A DNA stretch of 64,000 bases, taken from assembly GCF_000372725.1 (NCBI RefSeq), contig NW_005197426.1, positions 525,411 through 589,410 of the forward strand, in the 5' to 3' direction. Below are positions 1 through 10,242 of this stretch, piece by piece; the first letter of the stretch is position 1; each line of letters starts with the position of its first letter. The notes beneath the pieces are model-generated. The model did not search any database. It had not been told where the DNA came from and saw only the letters and a list, made by a program, of their open reading frames with translations. The position numbers and the translations under genes are program-made. Origin of the DNA: Emiliania huxleyi CCMP1516. Taxonomy: Eukaryota; Haptophyta; Isochrysidales; Noelaerhabdaceae.

Positions 1-138
1 CGCGAGGACGGTCGCGCTCTCCGGCGAGCTGTGGAGGAGGATGAGCGCGAAGCAGAGGCCGTCGAGCCGCAGGAGGGAGGAGGCGTCGTTGACGTCGCTC
101 ACGCCGCCCGCGTCTACCGACAGCCGCGCCGCCGGCCG
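1..138 (-). CDS. Probable coding exon, partial at the window edge (46 codons)
   Basis: Read on the minus strand from 138 down to 1, one frame is open for 46 codons. Nearly every codon ends in G or C, the same third-position signature as the two clear genes here. The predicted peptide (RPAARLSVDAGG... ending ...SPESATVLA) mixes hydrophobic and acidic residues. The other two frames give a stop or an Arg/Pro-rich product. Immediately upstream is a long pyrimidine tract ending TTTTGCGCAG, a good 3' splice site that would start this frame in phase 0. It may be a downstream exon of the 445-codon gene at 240-1577 or of a separate gene. I found no convincing phase-0 donor in that gene: the nearest GT, at 244-243, is phase 1. 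No family is recognised. Confidence 0.5.
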
Positions 139-239
139 CTGCGCAAAAGGGGGGAGGAGGGGGGTAGAGGGGGGAGGAGGGGGGTAGAGGGGGGAAGGGG
201 GGTAGAGGGGGGAAGGGGGGTAGAGGGGGGGGGATGGGT
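139..239 (-). repeat. C/T-rich minisatellite ending in a splice acceptor (likely intron)
   Basis: On the minus strand this is a run of short C-rich units, alternately about 'ctaccccccttcccccc' and 'ctacccccctcctcccccc', repeated roughly five times. It is followed by TTTTGCGCAG at 150-139. A polypyrimidine tract directly before CAG is the classic 3' end of a spliceosomal intron. The repeat begins right after the stop codon of the 445-codon frame, so it could equally be that gene's 3' UTR. I favour an intron because a coding-like frame starts exactly after the AG. Confidence 0.5.
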
Positions 240-1577
240 CTAACTGCGGGCTGCCTCGTCAATCTCTCTCCGTCGCATCCCGCTTAGGGCATCGAGCTCT
301 TCGGGCCGCGCGTGACGCGAAGGGGGCGGCAGGACCGCCGCGACGGCGGAGGGGCCAGGGCCGGCGACGGCGATGGGAATGGCGCCGCCGGCGGGCGTGT
401 CGGGCGTGTCGGCGGGCGCGAGCGTGTGCTCGTCCGCCTCGCCGAAGAGGTCCTCTGCGCTGGCGTCGGCGTCGTCGGTGCCTTCGGCGTCGGTGTCGTC
501 GGCGTCGGTGTCGTCGGCGCCAGCGCCTGCTGCGTCAGCGCCTGCTGCTGCGCCAGCGCCCACGCCTCCGGGGGCGGAGGGCTCGCCCCCGGCTGCGCTC
601 CTGAGCAGGTCCGGCCAGCTCGAGCCCTCCTCGCCAGGAGACGCCCCCGCATCCTCGGCCGCCGCGCCCGGCTCCGCCTCCTCCTCCGTCTCCATCGCCT
701 CCGGCTCCGCCTCCATCATCACGGCCCCCTCCAGCTCCGCCGCCGCAGCCTCTGCTTCCGCCGCCGTCTCCGCCGCTGCGTCAGCCTCCACCTCAGCCGC
801 CTCCGCCTCCGCCTCCGCCTCCGCCTCCGCCTCCGCCTCCGCCGCCGCCGCCGCTGCCTCCGCCGCTGCCGCCGCCGCCGCCGCCTCCGCCGCCGCGATC
901 GCCGCGCCGCGCTGCTGCTCGATGTTGTCGGCGAGCGTGAAGGCGCCGTTGAGGACAAAGGCTCTGCCATAGTCCACCGGGCTGCTCGCATCCTCCTCTT
1001 GGCCGGCGGGCAGGTCCAAGCCAAGGAGGTCGCTGTTTTGCCCCTCCTTCTCCTCCTCCCCGCCGCCCTCCGGCGCGTTCGCGACGCGCCTCCATAGGGC
1101 GGCGCGCGCGAGCTTGTCTGACGCGGCCTTCGTCGCGCTGCGGAGCGCCCTCTTCAGCTCGTCCATCGCCTTCCACTCGGCGTGCTTGCGCAGCGCCTCG
1201 CGCGCGAGCTCCTCCCGCTCGTCGTCCTCCCCACCGGGGAGGGCGCCGCGCGCAGCGCAAGAGCCGGCGTGCTGCTCCTCGTCGTACCGCTTCCAGCACT
1301 TTTGGCAGTAGAGGTCCTCGGGGTTGTCGTGGTCCGCAGTCAGTCCCTCGCTCGCGCCGCATTCTGCGCAGCGCTCGGTCCCCTCCGGCGAAAGGCAGGT
1401 GCGGGCAAACGTGGCGCGCTTCCTCTCGCCGCTCGGGAAGTCGACAAGGTACCGCTCCCTGTCGGGCAGGTACTTGACAATCTTGACAAGCACGCCGTCG
1501 AGCTCGGGCGCGCTCTTGAGCCCCTGGAGCCGGGCGAGCGAGTCGGGCTCGAGGAGGTCCAGTGATTTGGGAGACAT
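240..1577 (-). CDS. Hypothetical protein: SH3-like N-terminus, CxxC-x17-CxxC finger, Ala/Glu-rich tail
   Basis: The frame has 445 codons; the start is the first ATG (1577-1575). Residues about 14-62 (GLKSAPELDGVLVKIV, then RYLVDFPSGERKR) resemble the small SH3-like beta-barrel segment (pattern: peLNG, gRY.V.l..g) common in uncharacterised algal proteins. Residues 70-94 hold Cys70, Cys73, Cys91 and Cys94 in a CxxC-x17-CxxC arrangement, a likely zinc-binding finger. The spacing fits GATA fingers but the GATA signature tryptophan is absent, so no DNA-binding role is claimed. Residues about 222-300 are almost pure Ala and Glu, encoded by a hexanucleotide repeat, and the remaining C-terminus is acidic, Ala/Gly/Asp-rich and probably disordered. 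The gene lies in the same orientation downstream of the PKS with about 2.1 kb between. The coding end may be altered by splicing into the exon at 1-138. Function unknown; no link to polyketide synthesis is shown. Confidence 0.75.
   Translation of the reverse strand: MSPKSLDLLEPDSLARLQGLKSAPELDGVLVKIVKYLPDRERYLVDFPSGERKRATFARTCLSPEGTERCAECGASEGLTADHDNPEDLYCQKCWKRYDEEQHAGSCAARGALPGGEDDEREELAREALRKHAEWKAMDELKRALRSATKAASDKLARAALWRRVANAPEGGGEEEKEGQNSDLLGLDLPAGQEEDASSPVDYGRAFVLNGAFTLADNIEQQRGAAIAAAEAAAAAAAAEAAAAAAEAEAEAEAEAEAEAAEVEADAAAETAAEAEAAAAELEGAVMMEAEPEAMETEEEAEPGAAAEDAGASPGEEGSSWPDLLRSAAGGEPSAPGGVGAGAAAGADAAGAGADDTDADDTDAEGTDDADASAEDLFGEADEHTLAPADTPDTPAGGAIPIAVAGPGPSAVAAVLPPPSRHARPEELDALSGMRRREIDEAARS
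690..905 (-). repeat. Hexanucleotide/GCC-type low-complexity repeat encoding poly(Ala/Glu)
   Basis: On the plus strand this is dominated by GCCTCC and GCC units, with an uninterrupted GCCTCC run around 799-840. On the minus strand it codes for alternating Glu-Ala followed by poly-Ala inside the 445-codon gene. It is in frame throughout, so length changes by whole units would keep the gene open. Such tracts are prone to slippage and their length may vary between strains or be mis-assembled. Confidence 0.85.
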
Positions 1578-2248
1578 GTCAAAAAAGAATTTTCCAAGCC
1601 CGGCACAACACTGGGACGAACACTGGGCACATACAAACGGTCGCGCTTACAACTGTCATGATGCCGGTAGCCGCCGCCCTTGCCTCCCGAGCCCGAGGGG
1701 CCAGCCGCGCCGCGGCCCAGCGCCTCCGTATTAGTTCCCGGCCGGCGTGAGATGCCCAGCCTTCGGGCCGCGGCACCCGTTGCGGCCGGGCCAACCTCAG
1801 TGCAGAGAGCGACGCTCAAACCTTCGGATAAGCCTCGCCAAGCGTCTGCAGCTGCCCCGTGGCAGGCGCCCACGACGCCGACCGCGGTCGACGGCAACGG
1901 ATCGGTGCGGACGCGACGCCGCCCGCGCTCGCGCCGCGCGCACGCGCCAGCACTCGAGCTTGAGATGATCCTCATTCTCGCTCTCGCACTTCAGCTCTCA
2001 GCCAAGCCCTTGCCAGTGCCCGTGCCCGCGGCCGTGCGGACGCAGCCACGCGCCGACGCCGACGCGGATGGGGTGGGCCGAGACGACAGAGCTACGACAG
2101 GGCCTCCACCAACAGAGCACAGGCTCAAGTACATACGCCCGCCCGCGGCAGGCGCGGACGCCCGAGGCGCTGCGAGTGCTGATGGAGATGTGCGAAAAGG
2201 CCCGCGACGGGATCGAGCCCAAGCCCGTCAACCCGGAGCATCAAAAAT

Positions 2249-2252
<4 letters not shown>

Positions 2253-2301
<49 letters not shown>
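2253..2301. repeat. (CA)n dinucleotide microsatellite
   Basis: About 24 uninterrupted AC/CA units. Perfect CA microsatellites of this length are typical of eukaryotic nuclear DNA and rare in bacteria, which supports the eukaryotic reading of the window. Confidence 0.97.
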
Positions 2302-2302
<1 letters not shown>

Positions 2303-2734
2303 CCCTCCCCCAACCAAGAACGCGGCAATTCTAAAGATCCGAAGAAAGAGAGATCCGCGACAGGGTGCGCCCACAGGACCCAAAAAAAGAAAAGAAAAGA
2401 AATGGGCCACCCCCGATCGCAGCACTTCGTGTTGGAGAGTCGAGATATTGAGAGTGTGACTAGGAGGCTGAGGGACGCTGGGGATTCTCAAAGGTATACC
2501 CTTGGAATGGCCGGATCCAGCCTTAAAAGTACGAGATCGCGCGCGCTTCGCGCACAGCACCGCCTGTTCTCCGCGGCTGTGTGACGACGCGTGCCGTGTG
2601 CCAGCAGAGTTGGGCGCGCGCGGCGCGACGGCGCCCGCGATCAATTGTGCTGCTCTCAAATCTAGTCTGGTTCCAAACGGCTTCAATCCCGAGAAATTAA
2701 GTGCCAAAGATTTCTCTGGACGATCCACAAATCC

Positions 2735-2880
2735 TATTTAACAGCGGCGTGATGCCGTTGTTCATGGCTTGGCCGACCGCTGCCTGGCCTCGAGGAGCAG
2801 CCGGGCGCACTCGACGTGGCCCTGCAACAGCGGCGACCGTGGCGCCGCCGTCCCTGGCTTGGTTGGACTCCATCGCGCTA
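2735..2880 (-). pseudogene. Degraded ankyrin-repeat fragment
   Basis: On the minus strand, pieces of one ankyrin unit are spread over two frames: NQARDGGAT (near 2870-2840), then QGHVECARLLLEA in another frame (about 2830-2789), then AAVGQAMNNGITPL back in the first frame (about 2782-2741). Together they follow the usual order, a DGATPL-type turn, GHVE.ARLLLEA helices and the next NNG.TPL turn, but no single frame carries them. This is a host-type repeat, abundant in haptophyte genomes, here without an intact gene. It may be a relic or a chance leftover of a nearby ankyrin gene family member. Confidence 0.55.
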
Positions 2881-2889
2881 GGCGACGAA

Positions 2890-2965
2890 CCTGCCCCCGC
2901 CCCCCCCGGGGGGCCCGTTGGGGCCCCTCCAGGGGGCGACCCCTCCGGGGAGGCCGGCCTTCCCC
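2890..2965. repeat. G/C-rich palindromic cluster
   Basis: Runs of C followed by runs of G recur here (for example CCCCCCCCGGGGGGCCC near 2900, then GGGGCCCCTCC and CCCCTCCGGGGAGG), giving several short perfect or near-perfect inverted repeats able to form stable hairpins. There is no following T-run, so it does not look like a bacterial terminator. Function unknown. Confidence 0.45.
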
Positions 2966-3675
2966 GTGCCGGTCCTCCCCACCCAACCCCGCCGGCAGTG
3001 CGAGCTGCCGGCCACATTGAGCGGTTCGTCCGCGTCGCGCACCCGTCCCAACGGGGGGCCGCAGACTCGTTCTGCGCGCCAACGGCTGGTGACGCTGTGT
3101 TGCCCTTGAGCTAGTCCTTCCCCGGTCGCCTAGCCTCTGCGCTGTCTGGCAAACGCCTGTATGCCATGCGCGCGGACCACGCTTGCGTGGATACGTGGCT
3201 TGGGCAGGCTGACCCGTGTGGCCGTGTGCGCAGACTGAGTGCGGGGTAACCCGCGCACGGGGAAAAGCTTCACGGGCTCGAGCCGTCAAACATTAAGCAG
3301 CGGCGGTGTGCCGAGGGGGACCGGGAGGCGGTAAGTCGTCGTCACCCGGCGCTGCTTGCAGCACCATGGCGATGGCGCTAAGAGGTTCCTCTTTTTTCCG
3401 CGCCCCACCCCGCAAGGCCGCGCGCGATAGCCGATACCCGATACACACGTCTTAGACTACTACCCAACCAGTGCCAGACCTCTATTGCACAGCCGAGAGC
3501 GCCACTCGAGTGTGTTAGTGAGTGGGTGGTGGTATTCTTGATACGAAACCATACAAAGCGAGAGAGAAGCTAAAAATACGTACGTACAAAGCGTAGGCCG
3601 ACCTCTCCGGCCGGAGCACTCTCTCGACGTCCCGGCCGTTCAACAAGAATGCATCTACCGCGTGTGCACATTCGA

Positions 3676-6600
3676 TCACTCGGCGAGCGATGCGAACGCC
3701 TCCTCAGCCGCCGACAGCACGCCGTCGCCGTCCGTGTCCGCAGCCGCAAAGGGTAGGCCTCGCGCACGCGCCTCGAACGCCGCCAACCGCTCGTCAAACA
3801 GCGGCTCGCGGCCTGTGGCGCAGCGTACGCAAACCTCGAGGTGCGAGCCGTCGATCACCAACTCGTCTCGCATCGCGGTGCCGTAGAAGCGGCGGATTGT
3901 GCTCACGTCGCTCTCCTCGGGCGCGGCTCCAAAGGTGAGGAGGTAGAAGTCCTCTCGCTCACTGTCACTGGCAAAGGCGGCGAACACTTGCGTCGGCGCG
4001 GGCAGCGGCGCGAGCGGCTGCCCAAGGGCTGTGGCATACATGCGCGTGTGGTGCACGACGACGCGGATCTGCCGGCCGGCCTTGAGGATGTTGGCGGTGC
4101 TGAAGGGCTGCACCCCGAGGCGGGCGAGCCGTTCGGCCAGCAAAGGCCCGAGCGCGTCCTCAGACTGCCCGGTGTAGGCAGAGAGCACATCCTCCTCCGC
4201 CAGCGCGCCAAGATTAGCGCGGTAAGATCCCTCGAGGTCACTGGCAGCCTGCGCCGCCCTCTTTTCTGACGTCGGGGGGCTCAGCAGCGGCGGCACCGGC
4301 CACGGCTCGATCAGCACGATGCCGGCCGCCGGCAAGCCCAGGACACCGGCCGCGACCGCCACGTGGTGTGCAAGGAACGAGCCGAACGAGGCGCCGCCGA
4401 GGAGAAATGCGTCGCCCGCCGCCCGCCGACGCATCTCGCCGATGATGAGCTCGGCGTACTTGAGCGCCACCTCGGGCAGCGTAGCCTCAGCCAACGCCGC
4501 GGGATCGCCGGTGCTGAGGTGCTCATGCTGCAGCGCGTAGAGGTCTCCCTCTGTCGTGAGGGTCGAAAAGAGCGTCGCCGACCCATGGAACGAAGTGACG
4601 GCAAAGAGGGGGGGTGACTCGGACGCCCCAGACCGCAGCATGAGCAAGCAGTCCCCGAGGCGCTCAAAGCCGGCCCCGGGCTGTGCCGGAGCGAGGCCGC
4701 CTGCCGATGGTGTTGCGTCAAGGAGCACGGGCGCAGCAGTATCGGCATCAGCGGAGGCCGCTGGTGCAAAGAAGTGCGCCAGCTGCCGCGTCGTCGGGTA
4801 GTCGACGATGAGCGTGGCCGGCAGCACTGTGGCCTCACCCGCCGCCGCCTGCAGCTGGTTGCGCAGCTCGACTGCCCCAAGCGAGTCCAGCCCAGCCTCC
4901 ATCAGCGGCGCATCAGCATCGACATCAGAGCCGGCCGTTGATCGGACCACGTCGAGGATAGCATCGAGGGAGACAGCGTTGCGCGCAGCGGCGGGTGTGG
5001 TAGGGGAGTCCAGCGCAGGCGCAGCGACGGCGGGCTTGGTAGGCGTGAAGAGCGACAGCATCGCCGGCACCGCCGCAGCTCCGCCCAGAAGCCGGTCCCA
5101 GCGGACGATGAACATCCCTTGCACAGCTGGGCCGACTGCGCCGAGCGCAGAGGCCAAGGCGGGGGTAGCAGTTGCCATGGTGATCAGGCCAAAGCCGGAC
5201 GCCTGTATCCGCGCGTTGATCGACTCCTCCGCCGCCATGCCGACCTCGCCCCATGGGCCCCACTGCACCGACGAGGACGCGAGGCCTTCGGCACGCCGCA
5301 GCGCGCTCGTGGCGTCGAGGCAGCAGTTTGCAGCTGCGTAGTTGGCCTGGCCAGCGCTGCCGAGCAGCGCCGACACCGACGAGAAGAGCACGCACGCGTC
5401 GAGCGGCGAGGCGGCGCTCGCTCGCTGCAGGCCCCAGCCGCCGACCGCCTTGGGAGCATACACTCGCCGGAAGGCATGCGCCGTCTGGGAGCGGAGCAGG
5501 CCGTCTGCTAGCACGCCCGCCGCGTGCCACACGCCAGCGAGCCGCGCCCCATCGCCGCCAGCAGACGCCCAAGCAACCAAGCGCCGCACGTCCGCCTCCT
5601 CGGCCGCATCGCACGCCGCAGCCCGCACCGCGCAGCCAGCCAACGAGGCGAGGCGAGCGCTCCCTACCGGCGCCATTCGCCCGCCCCGAGAGGCGAGGAC
5701 CAAGCCCGCCGCCCCTCGATCGCCGAGCCACTCGGCGACGAGCAGGCCGACGCCGCCAGTGCCGCCCGTCAGCAGCTGGAGGCCGCCAACGCCGCTCGAG
5801 CTCTCTGGCGGCGCGTCGAGGCGGCTCAGCCGCGGCACCCTCGCCCCGCCGTAGCTGGCCACGGCCTCCGGCTCGGTCGGCGGCAGCAGCGAGGCCATTG
5901 CCAAAAGCTCCGCCGTCGAAGGTCCTGCGCCGTCGACGTGCGAGAGGCGGCTGCCCGGCGCCTCGGTGCGGACGGTGCGGGCGAGGCCGAGTAGGCCAGC
6001 CTGGGATGGGCGTACCCTAGTTGCGGCGCGCACGGCCTGCGAGCCTGGCCCGAGCAGCCACAGAGGCAAGGGCTGCGCCGCCAGCTGCGGGCGCACCAGG
6101 TGCAGCGCAGCCTCGATGCAAGGGAGCGACGGGGCGGCCGGTGGGCTGCTCAGCGCGAGGGCAGCAACGGCTCCGCTGGAGGTGCCTTGGGCTGTCACAG
6201 ACGCAGCGACGCGAGCGAGCGGCGGTCTGGCTGCTCCCACGGTGAGCGAGGCCACGTGCGGGAGCGGCTTGTCTGGCTTGCTCTGCCACCAGCCTTCCCG
6301 CAGCCCGTTGGCCAAGAAGCGCTCGAGCGCCTCGGTGAAGGCCGCGTCGCGGTTGGCCAGGCAGCGGTTGATGACGTCGATGTGCATACCCTCGAGTCGC
6401 AGCGCGACCGCGGGCCCGTAGAGCGAGAGGCTGTCCTCTGTGACGCCAGGAAACATCTCGAGCCAGGTCGACCAGCGGCCAGTCGAGAGCGGCATCAGCA
6501 CCGCCGGCTCTCCGCCGCCGCCGGTGGAGAAGGGCTTGACGCTGGCGGCGAGCATGTGCAGTGCGTGGCGGCACTGGCGGTACACGGGCAGCAGCCGCTC

Positions 6601-9600
6601 TAACTGCACGACCAGCGCCTCGAGGTCCTCGTTCGACGCCCCGGCCGGAAGGAGCTGCGCGGCGATGAAGTGAGGCAGTGCGCCCTCTGGCAGAGACCGC
6701 AGCTGGGGGAAGCGCGTCCACACATCCGCGCCCATCTCTACGCGGAGGTGTATGAGAAGCACGCCCATTGCGGCGAGGCGGAGGCTGGTGAGCATCTTGG
6801 GCACCGGCAGCTCCTCTGGCACAGCGGGAGGCGGGTCGAGGAGCACCACGCGGCGAGGAGAGCCGCCCTTCTCGCGCGCCGCGTTGGCGACGTGCTGCGC
6901 GAGGACCGCGCCAAAAGACGCGCCGAGCAGGTCAAAGGGCGTCTCAGCAAAGACCGCAACCAATGCAGCTGCGTACTCGCTAACCATGTCCGCCGCGCCA
7001 GCCGGGTCGAGGGCGAAAGCCTCCGAGCCGTCGAGGCCACGGTGCCGGAGTGCATAGACGTCGCACGTCTCGAGGGCGCCGCTCCACAACCTCCCGTAGC
7101 CGCGGTGGTCGCCGAGAAGGCCGTGGGCGATGACAAGCGGGGGCTGCGTCGAGGAAGCCTTGGCGCGCCGCAAGAGGAGGAGGCTCGGGTGGCGCGGGTC
7201 GACGACCGAGGGCTGGACTCGTTCTTCCGCGGCGTGGGCAGTCGGGGGAGGGTCGTCATCGGGAGTGGTTGTGCGGCGGTCCTGCCACACCGCCCTCAGA
7301 GCCTCGAGCGGCTCGACGCCGGGCTCCTCCGCGATGGCAGCAGCGAGGCTCAGGGCTAGCCCGCTCGCCTCAACCTGCGCCTCGCTTGCTGCCGCCGCAG
7401 GAGGCGCGCTCCCGCTCTCGGCCGCTCGCATCAGCGTGTAGGCCACCGGCCTCCCTGATGGCTCTGCGGCATCGTCACGCGGGGTAGCTGCGTCTAGTGC
7501 CGCCCTCAGCGGCTGACGAGCGAGCACGGTCGGGCTCAGGCGCTGCGAGGGCTGCCGCATCAGCCCGAGCGTGCCTGCCAGCCCGACCCGCGGCTGCGCC
7601 GCCAGCCACGCAGCAAACTCGAGCGCTCGCTCCGAGGCAGCCTCGACGCCCTGCCTGCTCTCTTGAGACTGGCCGCCGCGAGCCGCAATGCTCTCCGCCT
7701 CGGCGACCCGGTAGTCCGCGGCCTCGCTCAGCACCATCCCCGGGCCGCTCACCTCGCCGTGCAGCGCGCAGACGAGCGGGAGATGCAGTGCCAGCAGGCC
7801 GGCGAGGGCGGCACTCAGCTCGGTGGACGAGTCGTCTGCAGAGCCCTTCCAGCTGGTGCTCGTCAGCACAAGCGCGCGCGCGCCTTGCTGCCTCGAGGTG
7901 CTGAGCAGCTCCTGAAGGGCCGCCTCGAGCTGCCTTGCGAGAAGCGAGGCCCGCACGCTAGTCAGCTCGACGGCTGCAACGCCCGTGGTGTCGTCCAAGG
8001 CGAAGCGAGCCGGCGGCACGGTCCCATCCGAGTCCGCCTCGGTCGCAACAGCGCGCCACTCAAGCGTTGGGTTGGTTGGTGCCTTCTCTGTCCCGCGACG
8101 AGCGCCTTGCTCCTTCATCGCGCGCATCGATCGCACTTGCGCAAAGGCCTCCTTGGCGAGAGTGCTCCGCTCGAGTGGCGAGAGGCGGAGCGCGGCTCCA
8201 GTGGGCGCGGTGTCCACCGCCGCTGCGAGTCGCCACGCCCGCGCCTGCGCCGCCGCCGCCGTCGTACACACGTGCTGCACGAGGCCGACGCCTTGGGCCT
8301 GCGATGCGCTCAGCTTCTCATCGCGCAGGTAGAGCTGCATCGCGGTGGCGTGCCCCACCACCTCGGAGAGGCTGCGCGTGAAGAGGCCGGCCGGCGTGAG
8401 GCCGCGCGAAAGCTCGCCATACTGGAAGGTGGCGTCCTCAGAGGCGACGATGCAGTCCGTGTGCAGCGCGATTGCCATGCCGCCGCCCAGCACGGTGCCG
8501 TGTACTGCGCTGATGACCGGGACCGGCAGCGTCCGCAGCGCGACAAAGCCGGCAAACAGGTCGATCGACCTCCGCGCCGCCGCCGTCGAGGTTTTGAAGG
8601 TGTCTCGGCCGAGCCGGTGCGTATTGCCGCCCGGACAAAAGTGCGACCCTCGCCCCTGCAGAACCACCGCCTTGACTCGAGTCGGCGGCTGCGAGCGAAG
8701 CCACTGCACCGCCCGCAGCATGTCGTCCGCCATCTCAGCGCTTATGGCGTTGAAGTGCTCGGGGTCGTTCAGCTCTAGCACGGCCACGCGAGCCGCTCGG
8801 TCGACGCTGAGCTTGACGAGGGAGCCGTCGCCGCTGGGCAGGGTTGGGGGCTCGGAGAGGAGCAGCGCCTCCTCGGGGCAAACGGAGAGAGCGGAGGGGG
8901 CGAGGAGGTCGAGAGTGGGATCCACGGAAGGCTCGGATGTTGCGAGCGAGTGCCACTCGGTGACGTACAGATGCCGCACGCGCTGCGCTGACGCGTCGAG
9001 CGACGTTTCGAGCGCACGCGACTCGAAGCCGGCCAGGCGCACGCCCGCCGAGGCGGCGCCGCTGGCGACGACCACCCCGACCGCCTCGCCGCCCTCCCGC
9101 TCCGCCACCGGCCACGCCGTGCCGCTCGCATCCGCCAGCGCCGCCTCGCCCACAGAGAAGGGCAGCCGCGTCACGCCCTCCCCTGCCTCGGCGAGCAGCG
9201 AGGACAGGTGCAGCGAGCCGTCGAGGTCGGCCGGGTGGACGCGAGTGCCCTCCTTGCGCGAGCGGCGGCACAGCCGGCCGACGGCGACGCCTGCGGCGCG
9301 CGAGACGGCCGCCAGCTCGAGCGTGCGGTACCGAGGGCCGTACTCGAGGCCGACCGAGCGGAGATGCGAGTAGAGCGAGGCGGCGTCGACCGCCTCGCCG
9401 CACGAGGCGCGAGCCGCGGCGAGCGAGAGGCCAGGGAGCGGGCCCGACGCGGCCGATGCGCCGCCGGCGCAGTGAGCCGTCGACGCGTCGCCGCCCCCCT
9501 CGGAGGTCAGCTCGAACTGCTCCTTGGACACGACCACCCTCACCCGCGCCTCGCTCAGGTCGCCGTCCAGCACGAGCGGCTGCAGGAAGAAGATGCGCCG

Positions 9601-10211
9601 CAGCGACGCGCCTCCGCCGCCGCCAGAGAGGGCGACGCACGCCGCGCGAGCCATCTCGAGGTAGGCGGCGGCGGGGAAGACGACGCGGCCCCGCACGACG
9701 TGGTCGGCGACGAGGGCGAGGAGGGTCCCGCTGGCCGGCGAGGAGAAGGCGTCGGCCTGCCGCCCGTCGGCGTCCGCCTCTCGCCGCTGGAGGAGCGGGT
9801 GGGGCGCCTCGCGCCACGCGTAGCGGCGGCGAGCGTAGACGCGCGGTGGCGGGCTGCTCGTGGTGAGCGAGGGAGGCGCCGCCTCGATCACGGCGTGGGC
9901 GATGGTGCCGCTGTACCCAAACGAGCTCACCCCGACCACGCCCTCCCCTCCCCCCGCCAGCCGTGCGAGCCCCTGCGTCGGCAGCGCCGTCGGCCGCGCC
10001 GACGCGCCGAGCCGCTCGCCCACGAGCGGGTTGAGCGACCGCAGCTGCGCGTTGCCCAGCCACGTCGAGCAGCCCACCGCCGCCGCCGCCTTGGCCAGCC
10101 CGAGCAGCCCCGACACCGGCTCGGCGTGGCCCGCATTCGCCTTGTGCGTCCCGAGGCAGAGAGCCGCGCCGCCCGCGCCTCCCAGCGCCGCGGCGAGGGA
10201 GCCCGCCTCGG

Positions 10212-10242
<31 letters not shown>

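Larger units (their letters stand above)
1578..3675. other. Intergenic stretch between the PKS stop and the 445-codon gene
   Basis: This stretch should contain the 3' UTR of the giant PKS (just below 3676) and the promoter and 5' UTR of the gene starting at 1577. Base composition is visibly less GC-rich and third-position periodicity is lost. Inside are a CA microsatellite (2253-2301), an A-rich purine run (about 2379-2402), G/C palindromes (about 2890-2965) and a degraded ankyrin repeat (about 2735-2880). Short open frames occur on both strands but none shows codon bias or a recognisable family. I see no clear TATA box, polyadenylation hexamer or RNA gene. Confidence 0.6.

Noticed and set aside
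312-1097. Plus-strand frame of 261 codons opposite the Ala/Glu repeat
   Set aside because: Leu/Arg repeats are the antisense reading of the GCCTCC tract; no independent support.
2228-2728. Minus-strand open frame of 166 codons across the CA repeat
   Set aside because: Its C-terminal part is a Cys/Val run coded by the microsatellite; there is no codon bias or family match.
2890-2965. Rho-independent terminator from the G/C palindromes
   Set aside because: There is no T-run after the hairpins and the setting is eukaryotic.
2762-3289. Minus-strand open frame of 175 codons as an intact gene
   Set aside because: Only a short piece matches an ankyrin helix; the remainder is Arg-rich without family or codon bias, so it was recorded as a relic instead.
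1578-3675. tRNA or other structured RNA gene in the intergenic region
   Set aside because: No TpsiC-like GTTCGANNC box with a matching acceptor stem was found by reading either strand.
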